26,972 nucleotides of DNA from an uncultured Actinomycetes bacterium. Lineage in GTDB: Bacteria > Actinomycetota > Thermoleophilia > Solirubrobacterales > 70-9. The translations under genes were made by a program, and so were the position numbers. Positions 15,918-22,862 of the stretch are shown here, one piece after another. Location: NCBI GenBank assembly GCA_946479725.1, contig CAMLHB010000009.1, positions 1 to 26,972 on the forward strand, in the 5' to 3' direction. Under the pieces are notes generated by a model. That model saw nothing but the letters and a program-made list of their open reading frames with translations, had not been told where the DNA came from and did no database searches. Each line of letters starts with the position of its first letter. Positions within the stretch are counted from its first letter, which is position 1.

Positions 15918-16756
15918 CGGGCGGAAGATAAGGCTTCCGCGTAAAACGCCGCTAAGGCGCGGGAGAGCCGGCCGCCCTGCCAGGCCAGGGGCGACTGCCC
16001 GGGCTCCTCGCTGATCAGCTGCCCGGCCGGCAGCGCCTCGGCGTAGGCGGCGGCCGCCGCATAGGGATGGCCGGGGTCGGCGTCGTCGTTGCTGGCGACC
16101 ACCAGGGCCGGGACCTCGAGCGAGCGCAGCTCCCCCAGCGACCCAAACGGCCGCGAGCGCGGCACCTCCCGCAGCGCCTGCGCCAGCGCCTCGGGGTGCT
16201 CCTGCGCCAGCAGCCGCTCGCGGGTGAAGCGCAGGACCGAGTCGCGCCAGCGCGGCTCAATCCCCTGCTCGGCGTCGATGTAGGCGACGAAGCCATCGAC
16301 TCCGCCGGCCTCCAGCGCCGCCGCGAGGCCATCCCAGTAGTCCAGCGAGGCCGGTTTCACCTCGCCGAGGTAGGTCGGCCCGATCACGACCAGGCCCGCG
16401 AGGCGATCCGGGTGGCGCAGTGCGTAGCCGACCGCGGTGTGGGCGCCCATCGAGTGACCGCCAAGGAAGAAGCGCCCACCGCCGACCTGCCCGTCGACCA
16501 CGCGCACGAGGTCGTCGATCAGCTGCGGGTATCCATAACCCTCCCCCGCCGGCGCGGGATCAGACTCACCGTGGCCGCGGGCGTCGTAGGTGATCACCCG
16601 GTAGCCGGCCCGCGGCAGCGCGTTGGAGCCGTGGAGGACATAGCGCCGGGTCGCGGTGATGCCGTGGCAGAGGACCACCGGCGGTCCTTCCCCCGTGGCC
16701 TCGCCCCGGAGGACCGGATCCGGGCCCAGCTCGAACGGCCGCGCCTCGGCGGCCAT
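15914..16756 (-). CDS. Alpha/beta hydrolase
   Basis: A 280-residue alpha/beta hydrolase. The oxyanion loop is VVLCHGITATRRY, the nucleophile elbow GGHSMGAH has S102, and the DARGHGESDP loop is typical. The acid is probably in VVASNDDADPGHP. The last His of the triad, expected near the EEPGQSPLAWQGG segment, is not seen there; a nearby His in DPGHP might substitute or the enzyme may have altered activity. The ATG at 16756 overlaps the stop of the peroxiredoxin gene (TGATG); a TTG at 16759 is less likely. The substrate is unknown. Its position inside a redox/folding operon could mean a thioesterase or peroxidase-like role, which is speculative. Confidence 0.85.
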   Translation of the reverse strand: MAAEARPFELGPDPVLRGEATGEGPPVVLCHGITATRRYVLHGSNALPRAGYRVITYDARGHGESDPAPAGEGYGYPQLIDDLVRVVDGQVGGGRFFLGGHSMGAHTAVGYALRHPDRLAGLVVIGPTYLGEVKPASLDYWDGLAAALEAGGVDGFVAYIDAEQGIEPRWRDSVLRFTRERLLAQEHPEALAQALREVPRSRPFGSLGELRSLEVPALVVASNDDADPGHPYAAAAAYAEALPAGQLISEEPGQSPLAWQGGRLSRALAAFYAEALSSAR

Positions 16757-17256
16757 CAACCCAGCGCGGCGACCGCGCGCTCGAGGTCCTCGACCGACTC
16801 GTAGGTGCTGCCGGTGCGGGAGACGGTGCGGTGGCGGATCGTCCCCCCGCCGTCGATTACGAAGATCGCCCGCTGGACATAGCGGCCGCCCGGCGCGTCC
16901 TTCAGCTCGGTCAGCCGCGCCAGCGGGCCGATCCAGCCGGTGACGCCGTAGCTCTTCGCCACCGCCAGGTCCGCATCGGCCAGCAATGGCACGTTGAGTT
17001 CCTGCTCTTTCACCCAGTGCTCGTGCGAGTCGACCGACTGCGGCGAGATCCCCAGCACCTCGGCGTCGAGCTGGTCGAGGCGATCGCCTTCGTCGCGGTA
17101 GTTGCAGAACTGCTTCGTGCAGACCGTGGTCGCGTCGCCGGGGTAGAAGGCGAGGATCACGTTGCGGCCGCGGTAGTCGGCGAGCCGGTAGGTCTTCCCG
17201 CCCGTCCCCGGAAGGGCGAAGTCAGGCGCTTGATCCCCGACGTCGAGCTTGGCCAC
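16756..17256 (-). CDS. bcp: Peroxiredoxin, Bcp/PrxQ type
   Basis: A 166-residue thiol peroxidase that reduces hydrogen peroxide and organic peroxides in the cytosol. The peroxidatic cysteine is C46 in [15 protein letters not shown], and C51, five residues on, is the resolving cysteine as in Bcp/PrxQ enzymes. The amino-terminal [14 protein letters not shown] and the length fit the family. Upstream lies the cyclophilin gene (20-nt gap); downstream the hydrolase gene overlaps by one base (TGATG). The ATG at 17256 begins [13 protein letters not shown]. In this operon it may protect exported or nascent proteins from oxidative damage alongside the folding factors. Confidence 0.92.
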   Translation of the reverse strand: MAKLDVGDQAPDFALPGTGGKTYRLADYRGRNVILAFYPGDATTVCTKQFCNYRDEGDRLDQLDAEVLGISPQSVDSHEHWVKEQELNVPLLADADLAVAKSYGVTGWIGPLARLTELKDAPGGRYVQRAIFVIDGGGTIRHRTVSRTGSTYESVEDLERAVAALG

Positions 17257-17276
17257 CTGGCCAGCTTAGAGGACGA

Positions 17277-17966
17277 CTACGGGCGCTCGATCGTCATTTC
17301 TTCGATCACGACCGGCTGTTTCGGTTTTTCGCCGTTGGTCGGGACCTTTTCGATCCGGGCGACCGTCGAGTAGCCCTTGCTGACCTTGCCGACCAGGGCG
17401 TATTCGGGCGGCAGGCCGGCGTCAGGGGCCGTCACCACGTAGAACTGGCTGCCGGAGCGGCCGGGCGGCTCGGCCGAGCTCTTCGCCATCGCCACCAGGC
17501 CTTTGGTGTAGGCGAGGTTGGGCGGCGGCTTCTCGTCGACGCTGTAGCCGGGGCCGCCGGTGCCGGTGCCTTCCGGGTCGCCGCCCTGGATCACGAACCC
17601 GGGGACGATCCGGTGGAAGGTGAGGTCGTCGTAGAAGCCTTCTTCGGCGAGGAAGGCGAAGGAGTTGGCGGTCTTCGGCGCCCGTTTGGTGTCGAGGGCG
17701 ATCTCGAAGGTCCCGCAGCTGGTCTTGACGACCGCGGTCGCCTTTTCGCCGGCCTTCAGCACCTGCTTGGGCGCCTTGAAGCTGACGGTCTTCGGCTGCG
17801 GGGCTTCGACCTCCTTGCAGCCGTCGGCGCCCGTGGCCGCGGTCGAGCTCGAGGATTCGCCGTCGGAGCCGCCGCTTTGGCCGATCAGCACGGCAGCGAC
17901 GATCGCCGCGGCGACCACCGCGAAGACGGCGAGGACGATCCAGCGACGGTCGGTCGGCTGCTCCAC
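17277..17966 (-). CDS. Membrane-anchored cyclophilin-type peptidyl-prolyl isomerase
   Basis: A 229-residue protein: short cytosolic start, membrane helix (about 9-28), a Gly/Ser-rich linker, then a cyclophilin domain (about 75-225). Family motifs are FHRIVPGFVIQGGDPEGTGT and SGSQFYVVTAPDAGLPPEYA followed by LVGKVSKGYSTV. It should catalyse proline isomerisation in proteins outside the membrane. The start is a GTG at 17966, 8 nt after TAGGGT (likely leaderless), making this the promoter-proximal gene of the operon with peroxiredoxin, hydrolase, VKOR and DsbA-like protein. The linker cysteine (DGCKEVEAP) and CGTFEIAL cysteine are odd in a cytosolic cyclophilin but plausible in an oxidising compartment. 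Confidence 0.93.
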   Translation of the reverse strand: MEQPTDRRWIVLAVFAVVAAAIVAAVLIGQSGGSDGESSSSTAATGADGCKEVEAPQPKTVSFKAPKQVLKAGEKATAVVKTSCGTFEIALDTKRAPKTANSFAFLAEEGFYDDLTFHRIVPGFVIQGGDPEGTGTGGPGYSVDEKPPPNLAYTKGLVAMAKSSAEPPGRSGSQFYVVTAPDAGLPPEYALVGKVSKGYSTVARIEKVPTNGEKPKQPVVIEEMTIERP

Positions 17967-17974
17967 GGACCGGA

Positions 17975-17980
17975 ACCCTA
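17975..17980 (-). promoter_or_regulatory. -10 box TAGGGT of the cyclophilin-led operon
   Basis: TAGGGT on the minus strand lies 8 nt before the GTG at 17966, with no ribosome binding site between. The same hexamer stands before the secreted protease gene. Confidence 0.45.
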
Positions 17981-17999
17981 GTAAACGTATCCCCAGGAA

Positions 18000-18506
18000 A
18001 TGCCGTCTCCCCCGTTAACTCCGCTTGCCGCCGCCGTTCTCCACGTCGGCAACCCGGAGCGGATCCTCCAGGTCGAGTGCGGCGACGGAGCCGGGGTGCT
18101 GTTCCTCGCCCGCGAGTTTCCGAGTGCCCGCGTGCGCGGGGTCGACCGCTCGGCGGCGGCGATCCACGAGGCGACCGCCCGGGTCGGCCTCGACCCCGAG
18201 GGCCGCGCAGCCTTCAAGCAGGGCGGCCCGCGGTCACTTCCCTTTCCCGCCGATCAGTTCGACCTGTTGGCGGCCCAGGACGCTCGTCCCGCCGCCGCCG
18301 AGGCGGCGCGGGTGCTGCGCCCCGGCGGCTTCCTCGTCCTCTCCGCAGGCGATCGACCCGAGGCGCTGGCGGGCGTTCGCGGCGCCCTCTTCCGCCGTCG
18401 CCTGATTCGGCTCGACTTCGAGCCGATCTGGGCCGAAGCGGCCGGCGAGGGCAGCTTCTCTGTTTTCCGCCTGCGCGGCGGCGGACCCGTTCGCGGCTCC
18501 CTCTAG
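18000..18506 (+). CDS. Small class I SAM-dependent methyltransferase
   Basis: A 168-residue methyltransferase-like protein. SAM motif I is ILQVECGDGAGVLFLA, followed by VRGVDRSAAAIHEA with the acidic ribose-binding residue, then SLPFPADQFDLLAAQ and AARVLRPGGFLVLSAG. Substrate-binding segments are short, so either the substrate is small or the protein is reduced. ATG at 18000 begins MPSPPLTPLAAAVLHVG; AGGAA directly precedes it. Divergent from the cyclophilin gene with only 33 nt between. It is followed 11 nt later by the lipid kinase, so it may be the first gene of the murT-gatD transcript. Confidence 0.75.
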   Translation: MPSPPLTPLAAAVLHVGNPERILQVECGDGAGVLFLAREFPSARVRGVDRSAAAIHEATARVGLDPEGRAAFKQGGPRSLPFPADQFDLLAAQDARPAAAEAARVLRPGGFLVLSAGDRPEALAGVRGALFRRRLIRLDFEPIWAEAAGEGSFSVFRLRGGGPVRGSL

Positions 18507-18517
18507 GCTGGGCGCCG

Positions 18518-19414
18518 ATGGAGATCGCCGGCAAGCCCCTGGCCCTGCTCGTCAACCCCTCCTCGGCGAGCGGCAAGACCCTGAAGCTGCTGCCGCGGAT
18601 CGAGGCGGCGCTGGACGCCCGCCGCGCCGTCTTCCGGGTCGAGCGGACGCGCAGCCTCGAACACGGGGTCGAGCTGGCGCTGCGCGCGATCGAGCTCGGC
18701 GAGCTGCCGGTCGTCGTCTCCGGCGACGGCCTGATCGGCGCGGTCGGGGGCGCGATGGCGGGCGCCGAGACGCCGCTGGGGTTGATCCCCGGCGGCCGCG
18801 GCAACGATCTCGCGCGGGCCCTCGGCATCCCCGAGGAGCCGGAGGCGGCGGTCGCGGTCGTCCTCGGCGGCCACGCCCGTCGGATCGACGTCGGCGAGGC
18901 CAACGGCAAGCGCTTCCTCGGCATCGTCAGCGTCGGCTTCGACTCCGAATGCAATCGCCTTGCCAATGAAACCCACTTCATCCGCGGCAACCTCGTCTAC
19001 GCCTACTCGATGGTCCGCACCCTGATCGGCTGGCGCTCGGCCCGCTTCACGATCGCGGTCGGCGAGGAGCGCCGGCGGATCACGGGCTACTTCGTCGACG
19101 TCGCCAACAACAGCGTCTACGGCGGCGGCATGTACATCGCCCCCGAGGCGGAGATCGACGACGGCCAGTTCGACGTCGTCGCGATCGAAGAGGTCGGCAA
19201 GCTGCGCTTCCTGCGCGGCCTCAAGGACGTGCTCAAGGGGGCGCACCTGGGCAAGGAGGAGGTCAGCGTCTTCCGCACCCCCCGCCTCGAGCTCGACGCC
19301 AGCCGCCCCTTCCCGGTCTACGCCGACGGCGACCACCTCACCGACCTGCCGGTCTCGCTGCGGGTGCTCCCGCGCTGCCTCTCGATCCTTGTGCCGGGCC
19401 CTGGGGAGGCCTGA
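18518..19414 (+). CDS. Diacylglycerol/sphingosine kinase-family lipid kinase
   Basis: A 298-residue lipid kinase of the DAGK catalytic family (YegS/DgkB-like). ALLVNPSSASGKTLKLLP opens the nucleotide-binding domain. The catalytic loop reads VVVSGDGLIGAVGG, with SGDGL rather than the common GGDGT, a form seen in sphingosine kinases. LIPGGRGNDLARALG is the second signature, and FVDVANNSVYGGGM with VYADGDHL lies in the lid domain. It phosphorylates a lipid alcohol at the cytosolic membrane face; the exact lipid is unknown. ATG at 18518 is 11 nt after the upstream stop. murT begins 3 nt after its stop, so it is part of the same operon. Confidence 0.88.
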   Translation: MEIAGKPLALLVNPSSASGKTLKLLPRIEAALDARRAVFRVERTRSLEHGVELALRAIELGELPVVVSGDGLIGAVGGAMAGAETPLGLIPGGRGNDLARALGIPEEPEAAVAVVLGGHARRIDVGEANGKRFLGIVSVGFDSECNRLANETHFIRGNLVYAYSMVRTLIGWRSARFTIAVGEERRRITGYFVDVANNSVYGGGMYIAPEAEIDDGQFDVVAIEEVGKLRFLRGLKDVLKGAHLGKEEVSVFRTPRLELDASRPFPVYADGDHLTDLPVSLRVLPRCLSILVPGPGEA

Positions 19415-19417
19415 GGG

Positions 19418-20818
19418 TTGGCGGCAAACGGGCGCGCCAAAGGCGGTTTCTTCGGAGCCAAGCTGGCGCTCGCGCGGGCGGTCGGCGCCGCCAGCCGGCG
19501 CAGCGGCCGCGGTGGCGGCACGACGCTGCCGGGACGGGTCCTGCTGCGGCTGGAGCCGGAGGCGATCGCCCGCCTCGGGAAATGCCTGGAGGGCTCGCGG
19601 ACGATCGTCAGCGCCACCAACGGCAAGACGACCACCGCCGGGATGATCGCCGCGATTCTCGCCGCCGACGGCCGACGGCCGGTCCACAACCGGGCCGGGT
19701 CGAACATGACCTGGGGCGTGGCGACGGCGCTGCTCGAGCAGCGTGGCAGCGAGGGCCTGTTCGAGGTCGACGAGGCCTGGCTGCCGCGGGTCAGTGAGCA
19801 GCTGGAGCCGACGCTGATCGTCCTCGGCAATCTCTTCCGCGACCAGCTCGACCGCTACGGCGAGATGGAGGCGCTCGCCGACGAGTGGGCGAAGACGGTG
19901 GCGGCGCGGGCCGGGCGAACCGAGTTCGCGCTCAACGCCGATGACCCGCTGATCGCCGACCTCGGCCGCGACCGCGAGGGGGCGCGGCGCCAGGGGGTCC
20001 TCTATTTCGGGATCGAGGACCCCTCGCAGGCGCTGCCGGAGCTGCAGCACGCCTTCGACGCCAAGCACTGCCGCCGCTGCGGCCACCCCTACGTCTACGA
20101 GCGCGCCTTCGTCGGCCACCTCGGTCACTACTCCTGTCCCAACTGCGGGGCAGAGAGGCCGCGGCCTGAGGTGGCGGCGACGGCGATCGAGCTGCGGGGG
20201 ATGGAAGGGTCGCGCTCGACGGTGCGGATTCCGGGCGGCGAGATCGAGCTGGAGCTGCCCCTCCCCGGCCTCTACAACGTCTACAACGCCCTCGCGGCGA
20301 TCGCGGCGGGGCTGCGGCTGGGAGTCGCGCCCGAGCGCATCGCCTCCGCTCTCGGCGATGTGCGCGCCGCCTTCGGCCGGGTCGAGACGATCCCGGTCGA
20401 CGGTACCTCCGTCTCGATCCTGCTGATCAAGAACCCGGCCGGCGCCAACGAGGTGCTGCGGACGCTGATGCTGGAGAGCCGCGAGCGCGGCCCGATCGAC
20501 CTCTGGGTCGCCCTCAACGACCGCATCGCTGACGGCCGCGACGTCTCCTGGGTCTGGGACGCCGACTTCGAGCTGCTCGCCGACTCGGTGCGCCGGGTCG
20601 TCTGCGCTGGTACGCGGGCGCCGGAGATGGCTCTGCGGCTCAAGTACGCCGGCTGGCCCGAGGAAGCGATCGAGGTGGCGCCCGGAATCGAGGCCTCGCT
20701 CGACAGCGCCGTCGCCGGCGCCGAGGAGCGCCTCTTCGCCCTCCCCACCTACACCGCCCTGCTGGAGCTGCGCAAGCTGCTCTCCGACCGCGGCGTCGCC
20801 CCGGAGTTCTGGCGATGA
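19418..20818 (+). CDS. murT: Lipid II isoglutaminyl synthase, Mur-ligase subunit
   Basis: A 466-residue Mur-ligase-like protein. MurT binds ATP and activates the alpha-carboxyl of D-Glu in lipid II, which GatD then amidates to D-isoglutamine at the cytosolic membrane face. The P-loop is SATNGKTTTAGMI (ATNGKTTT at 66-73). A four-Cys zinc ribbon C218-RR-C221 with C240-PN-C243 sits in the central domain, as in MurT. The carboxy end contains the DUF1727-like region (LWVALNDRIADGRDVSWVWD). The start is a TTG at 19418, 4 nt after the preceding TGA. The next gene overlaps by ATGA. gatD follows after one intervening methyltransferase. Confidence 0.95.
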   Translation: MAANGRAKGGFFGAKLALARAVGAASRRSGRGGGTTLPGRVLLRLEPEAIARLGKCLEGSRTIVSATNGKTTTAGMIAAILAADGRRPVHNRAGSNMTWGVATALLEQRGSEGLFEVDEAWLPRVSEQLEPTLIVLGNLFRDQLDRYGEMEALADEWAKTVAARAGRTEFALNADDPLIADLGRDREGARRQGVLYFGIEDPSQALPELQHAFDAKHCRRCGHPYVYERAFVGHLGHYSCPNCGAERPRPEVAATAIELRGMEGSRSTVRIPGGEIELELPLPGLYNVYNALAAIAAGLRLGVAPERIASALGDVRAAFGRVETIPVDGTSVSILLIKNPAGANEVLRTLMLESRERGPIDLWVALNDRIADGRDVSWVWDADFELLADSVRRVVCAGTRAPEMALRLKYAGWPEEAIEVAPGIEASLDSAVAGAEERLFALPTYTALLELRKLLSDRGVAPEFWR

Positions 20819-21576
20819 GGGCGGCGGAGGCGATCTGGCACGACGTCGAGTGCGGCAGCTACGAGGCCGACCTCCCCCTCTGGGAGGAGCTGGCCGAGCG
20901 CTGCGGCGGCCCGGTCCTGGAGCTCGGCTGCGGCACCGGCCGGGTCGCCCTGCACCTGGCACGGCGCGGGCACGAGGTGATCGGTCTCGACCGCGATCCC
21001 GACCTGCTCGCGGCCCTCCAGCAACGCGCATCCGATTTTCGGCACAGCGGAGTGGGTCCGAAATCGGGTGCGCCTGCCGATCTCGTCGAACCGCTCCTCG
21101 CCAACGTCCGCGACTTCGAGCTCGAGTCGCCCGCCTCCCTTGTCCTCGCCCCCACCCACCTGCTGCAGCTGCTCGCCGACGCCACCGAGCGCGCCGAGGC
21201 CCTGCGCTGCATTGCCGCCGCCCTGCGGCCCGGTGGGATCTTCGCCGCCGCGATCATCGAGGGGATGCCTGAGCCCGACGGCGCGCCCCCTCCCCTCCCC
21301 GACGTGCGCGAGGTCGACGGCTGGGTCTATTCGAGCCTGGCGGTCGAGGCCGCGGTCGGACCCGGCGAGATCGTCGTCCGGCGGCTGCGGCAGACGGTTT
21401 CCCCCGAGGGAGCGCTGAGCGAGGAGCCGAACGAGGTGCGGATCGCCACCTTCGCCGCAGAGTCGCTGGAGTCCGAGGCGGAGCCGTTCGGCCTGCTGCC
21501 GGCCGGGCGCCGCGTGATCGGTGCCACCGACATCCACGTCGGCTCCCTCGTCGTCCTCCTGGAGAGGAGCGCGTGA
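20815..21576 (+). CDS. Class I SAM-dependent methyltransferase between murT and gatD
   Basis: A 253-residue methyltransferase. SAM motif I is PVLELGCGTGRVALHLA, then EVIGLDRDPDLLAALQ with the acidic residue; the later strand is SLVLAPTHLLQLL and CIAAALRPGGIFAAAII follows. Residues 72-86 (about RASDFRHSGVGPKSG) are encoded by a palindromic element and look like an insertion between motif I and motif II. It overlaps murT by 4 nt and gatD by 1 nt (TGATG), so all three should be made together. Genes for MurT and GatD are normally adjacent; why a methyltransferase sits between them is unknown. Its substrate may be a wall precursor or a lipid, but this is inference. Confidence 0.86.
   Translation: MRAAEAIWHDVECGSYEADLPLWEELAERCGGPVLELGCGTGRVALHLARRGHEVIGLDRDPDLLAALQQRASDFRHSGVGPKSGAPADLVEPLLANVRDFELESPASLVLAPTHLLQLLADATERAEALRCIAAALRPGGIFAAAIIEGMPEPDGAPPPLPDVREVDGWVYSSLAVEAAVGPGEIVVRRLRQTVSPEGALSEEPNEVRIATFAAESLESEAEPFGLLPAGRRVIGATDIHVGSLVVLLERSA
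21026..21073. repeat. Palindromic element inside a coding region
   Basis: The left arm 21026-21042 (GCGCATCCGATTTTCGG) pairs with the right arm 21058-21073 (CCGAAATCGGGTGCGC) apart from one bulged T and one T/G position; the loop is 15 nt. It is AT-richer than its surroundings and stays in frame, adding a peptide to a methyltransferase. Only one copy is seen in this window. Confidence 0.6.
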
Positions 21577-22310
21577 TGGAGCTGCGCGTCCTCAGCCTCT
21601 ATCCCGAGCAGATGAACATCTACGCCGACCGCGGCAACATCCTCTTCCTGCAGCGGCGCTGCGAGTGGCGCGGGATCGGCTTCGTCCACGCCGGCGCCGG
21701 CCTCGGCGAGCCGGTCGACCCCGGCGCCCACGACCTCCTCTACATCGGCGGCGGCCAGGACCGCGACCAGCGCGCCGTCGCCGCCGACCTGGTCGCCACC
21801 AAGCAGGGCGCGATCGCGGCAGCCGCCGAGGACGGCGCCGTCCTCCTCGCGGTCTGCGGCGGCTACCAGCTGCTCGGCCACAGCTACCAGCTCGGCGAGG
21901 AGAAGCTGCCGGGCCTGGGGATCGCCGACCTGGAGACGGTTCGCGAGCCGGGGCCCCGGCTGATCGGCAACGTCGCGATCGAAGCCGACCTCGGCGGCGG
22001 CCCGCGGCTGATCGCCGGCTTCGAGAACCACGGCGGCCGCACCTACCTCGGCCCCGGCGCCCAACCGCTCGGCAAAGTCGTCTCCGGCCACGGCAACAAC
22101 GACCGCGACGGCTTCGAGGGCGTCAAGAGGGACAACGTGATCGGCACCTACCTCCACGGCCCCCTGCTGCCGAAGAACGCCTGGCTCGCCGACCACCTGA
22201 TCGGCCTCGCCCTGGAGCGCCGCTACGGCACCCGTCCCGCCCTGGACCCGCTCCCCGACGAGTTCGAGGCTGCCGCCCACGAGTCGGCGCGGAATGCTGC
22301 CCAAGCCTGA
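21576..22310 (+). CDS. gatD: Lipid II isoglutaminyl synthase, glutamine amidotransferase subunit
   Basis: A 244-residue class I (triad) glutamine amidotransferase of the CobB/CobQ type. The nucleophile is C94 in LLAVCGGYQLLGHSY and the catalytic His is H194 in GTYLHGPLLPKN. It hydrolyses glutamine and hands ammonia to MurT for amidation of the D-Glu of lipid II. The opening MELRVLSLYPEQMNIYADRGN is characteristic of GatD. The ATG at 21576 overlaps the stop of the preceding gene (TGATG); a GTG one codon earlier is possible. Size and active-site spacing match GatD. It closes the operon that starts near 18000. Confidence 0.95.
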   Translation: MELRVLSLYPEQMNIYADRGNILFLQRRCEWRGIGFVHAGAGLGEPVDPGAHDLLYIGGGQDRDQRAVAADLVATKQGAIAAAAEDGAVLLAVCGGYQLLGHSYQLGEEKLPGLGIADLETVREPGPRLIGNVAIEADLGGGPRLIAGFENHGGRTYLGPGAQPLGKVVSGHGNNDRDGFEGVKRDNVIGTYLHGPLLPKNAWLADHLIGLALERRYGTRPALDPLPDEFEAAAHESARNAAQA

Positions 22311-22320
22311 TCAGTGCGAC

Positions 22321-22343
22321 TTATCCCTGTATGACCGGGATAA
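22321..22343. terminator. Possible bidirectional terminator between gatD and dut
   Basis: TTATCCC (22321-22327) pairs with GGGATAA (22337-22343) around a 9-nt loop, in the 42-nt gap between the convergent stops at 22310 and 22353. The 7-bp stem is short and there is no T tract, so function is uncertain. Confidence 0.35.
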
Positions 22344-22352
22344 CTCGCACCG

Positions 22353-22784
22353 CTATCGCCCAGAAGACCCGAACCCGCCCTCGCCGCGGACGGAATCGGT
22401 GAGCGCGGCCGCCTCGACCGGCTCGGCCAGCGCGATCGGCGTCAGCAATAACTGCGCGATCCGGTCCCCCGCCTCGATCCGAAAGGTCTCGGCCGGATCC
22501 GTGTTCAGCAGCAAGACCCGAAGTTCCCCCCGGTAACCCGAGTCGATCACCCCCGGAGCATTGACCAGCGCAATCCCATGGTCCCGGGCCAACCCCGATC
22601 GCGGCACCACCAGCCCCGCATGCCCCGCCGGAACCTCAACCCCCACCCCGGTCCCCACGCTCCACCGCTCCCCCGGCCCGATATGAGCCGCCTCACACGC
22701 ATAGAGATCAAGCCCCGCATCCCCCTCGTGGGCACGCTTCGGCAGGACCGCCTCATCTTTCAGCTTGAGGAATGGGAGCTGCAC
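22353..22784 (-). CDS. dut: dUTP diphosphatase
   Basis: A 143-residue trimeric dUTPase that hydrolyses dUTP to dUMP, keeping uracil out of DNA and feeding dTMP synthesis. All five motifs are present: RAHEGDAGLDLYA (1), VPRSGLARDHG (2), GVIDSGYRGEL (3), GDRIAQLLLTP (4) and RGEGGFGSSGR (5). The GTG at 22784 (VQLPFLKLKDEAVLPKR) is chosen over the longer open frame to 22862, because that extension is translated from the hairpin repeat and its peptide is not dUTPase-like. TAGGCT lies 8 nt before this GTG, fitting a leaderless transcript. It lies downstream of hflX on the same strand, separated by the hairpin. Confidence 0.95.
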   Translation of the reverse strand: MQLPFLKLKDEAVLPKRAHEGDAGLDLYACEAAHIGPGERWSVGTGVGVEVPAGHAGLVVPRSGLARDHGIALVNAPGVIDSGYRGELRVLLLNTDPAETFRIEAGDRIAQLLLTPIALAEPVEAAALTDSVRGEGGFGSSGR

Positions 22785-22792
22785 CGCCGCGC

Positions 22793-22798
22793 AGCCTA
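22793..22798 (-). promoter_or_regulatory. -10 box TAGGCT of dut
   Basis: On the minus strand TAGGCT is followed by 8 nt and the GTG of dut. A GGTGAC that could act as a -35 lies in the adjoining hairpin arm, 17 nt upstream (22816-22821). Confidence 0.45.
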
Positions 22799-22803
22799 TA
22801 GGG

Positions 22804-22860
22804 GTCCGGGGAGGGGTCACCGGACCCTCCCCGCTGTTGTCCGGTGACCCCTCCCCGGAC
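22804..22860 (-). repeat. Hairpin repeat element, copy 1 (hflX-dut)
   Basis: A perfect 22-bp stem (22804-22825 with 22839-22860) encloses the 13-nt loop AACAGCGGGGAGG, read on the minus strand. It begins 2 nt after the hflX stop and ends 5 nt before the dut -10 box. A second copy with identical loop lies at 25192-25256; a 37-nt core is shared with a single difference. Within the core GGGGAGGG can alternatively pair with CCCTCCCC (8 bp). It may terminate hflX transcription. Confidence 0.85.
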
Positions 22861-22862
22861 AC

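Noticed and set aside
18503..21031. 842-codon open frame on the minus strand
   Set aside because: It is the complement of the lipid kinase and murT, whose motifs are unmistakable on the plus strand.
22785..22862. Amino-terminal extension of dut
   Set aside because: The added peptide is read from the hairpin repeat; the same peptide-like sequence appears after the epimerase gene from copy 2. dUTPase similarity begins at VQLPFLKLK.
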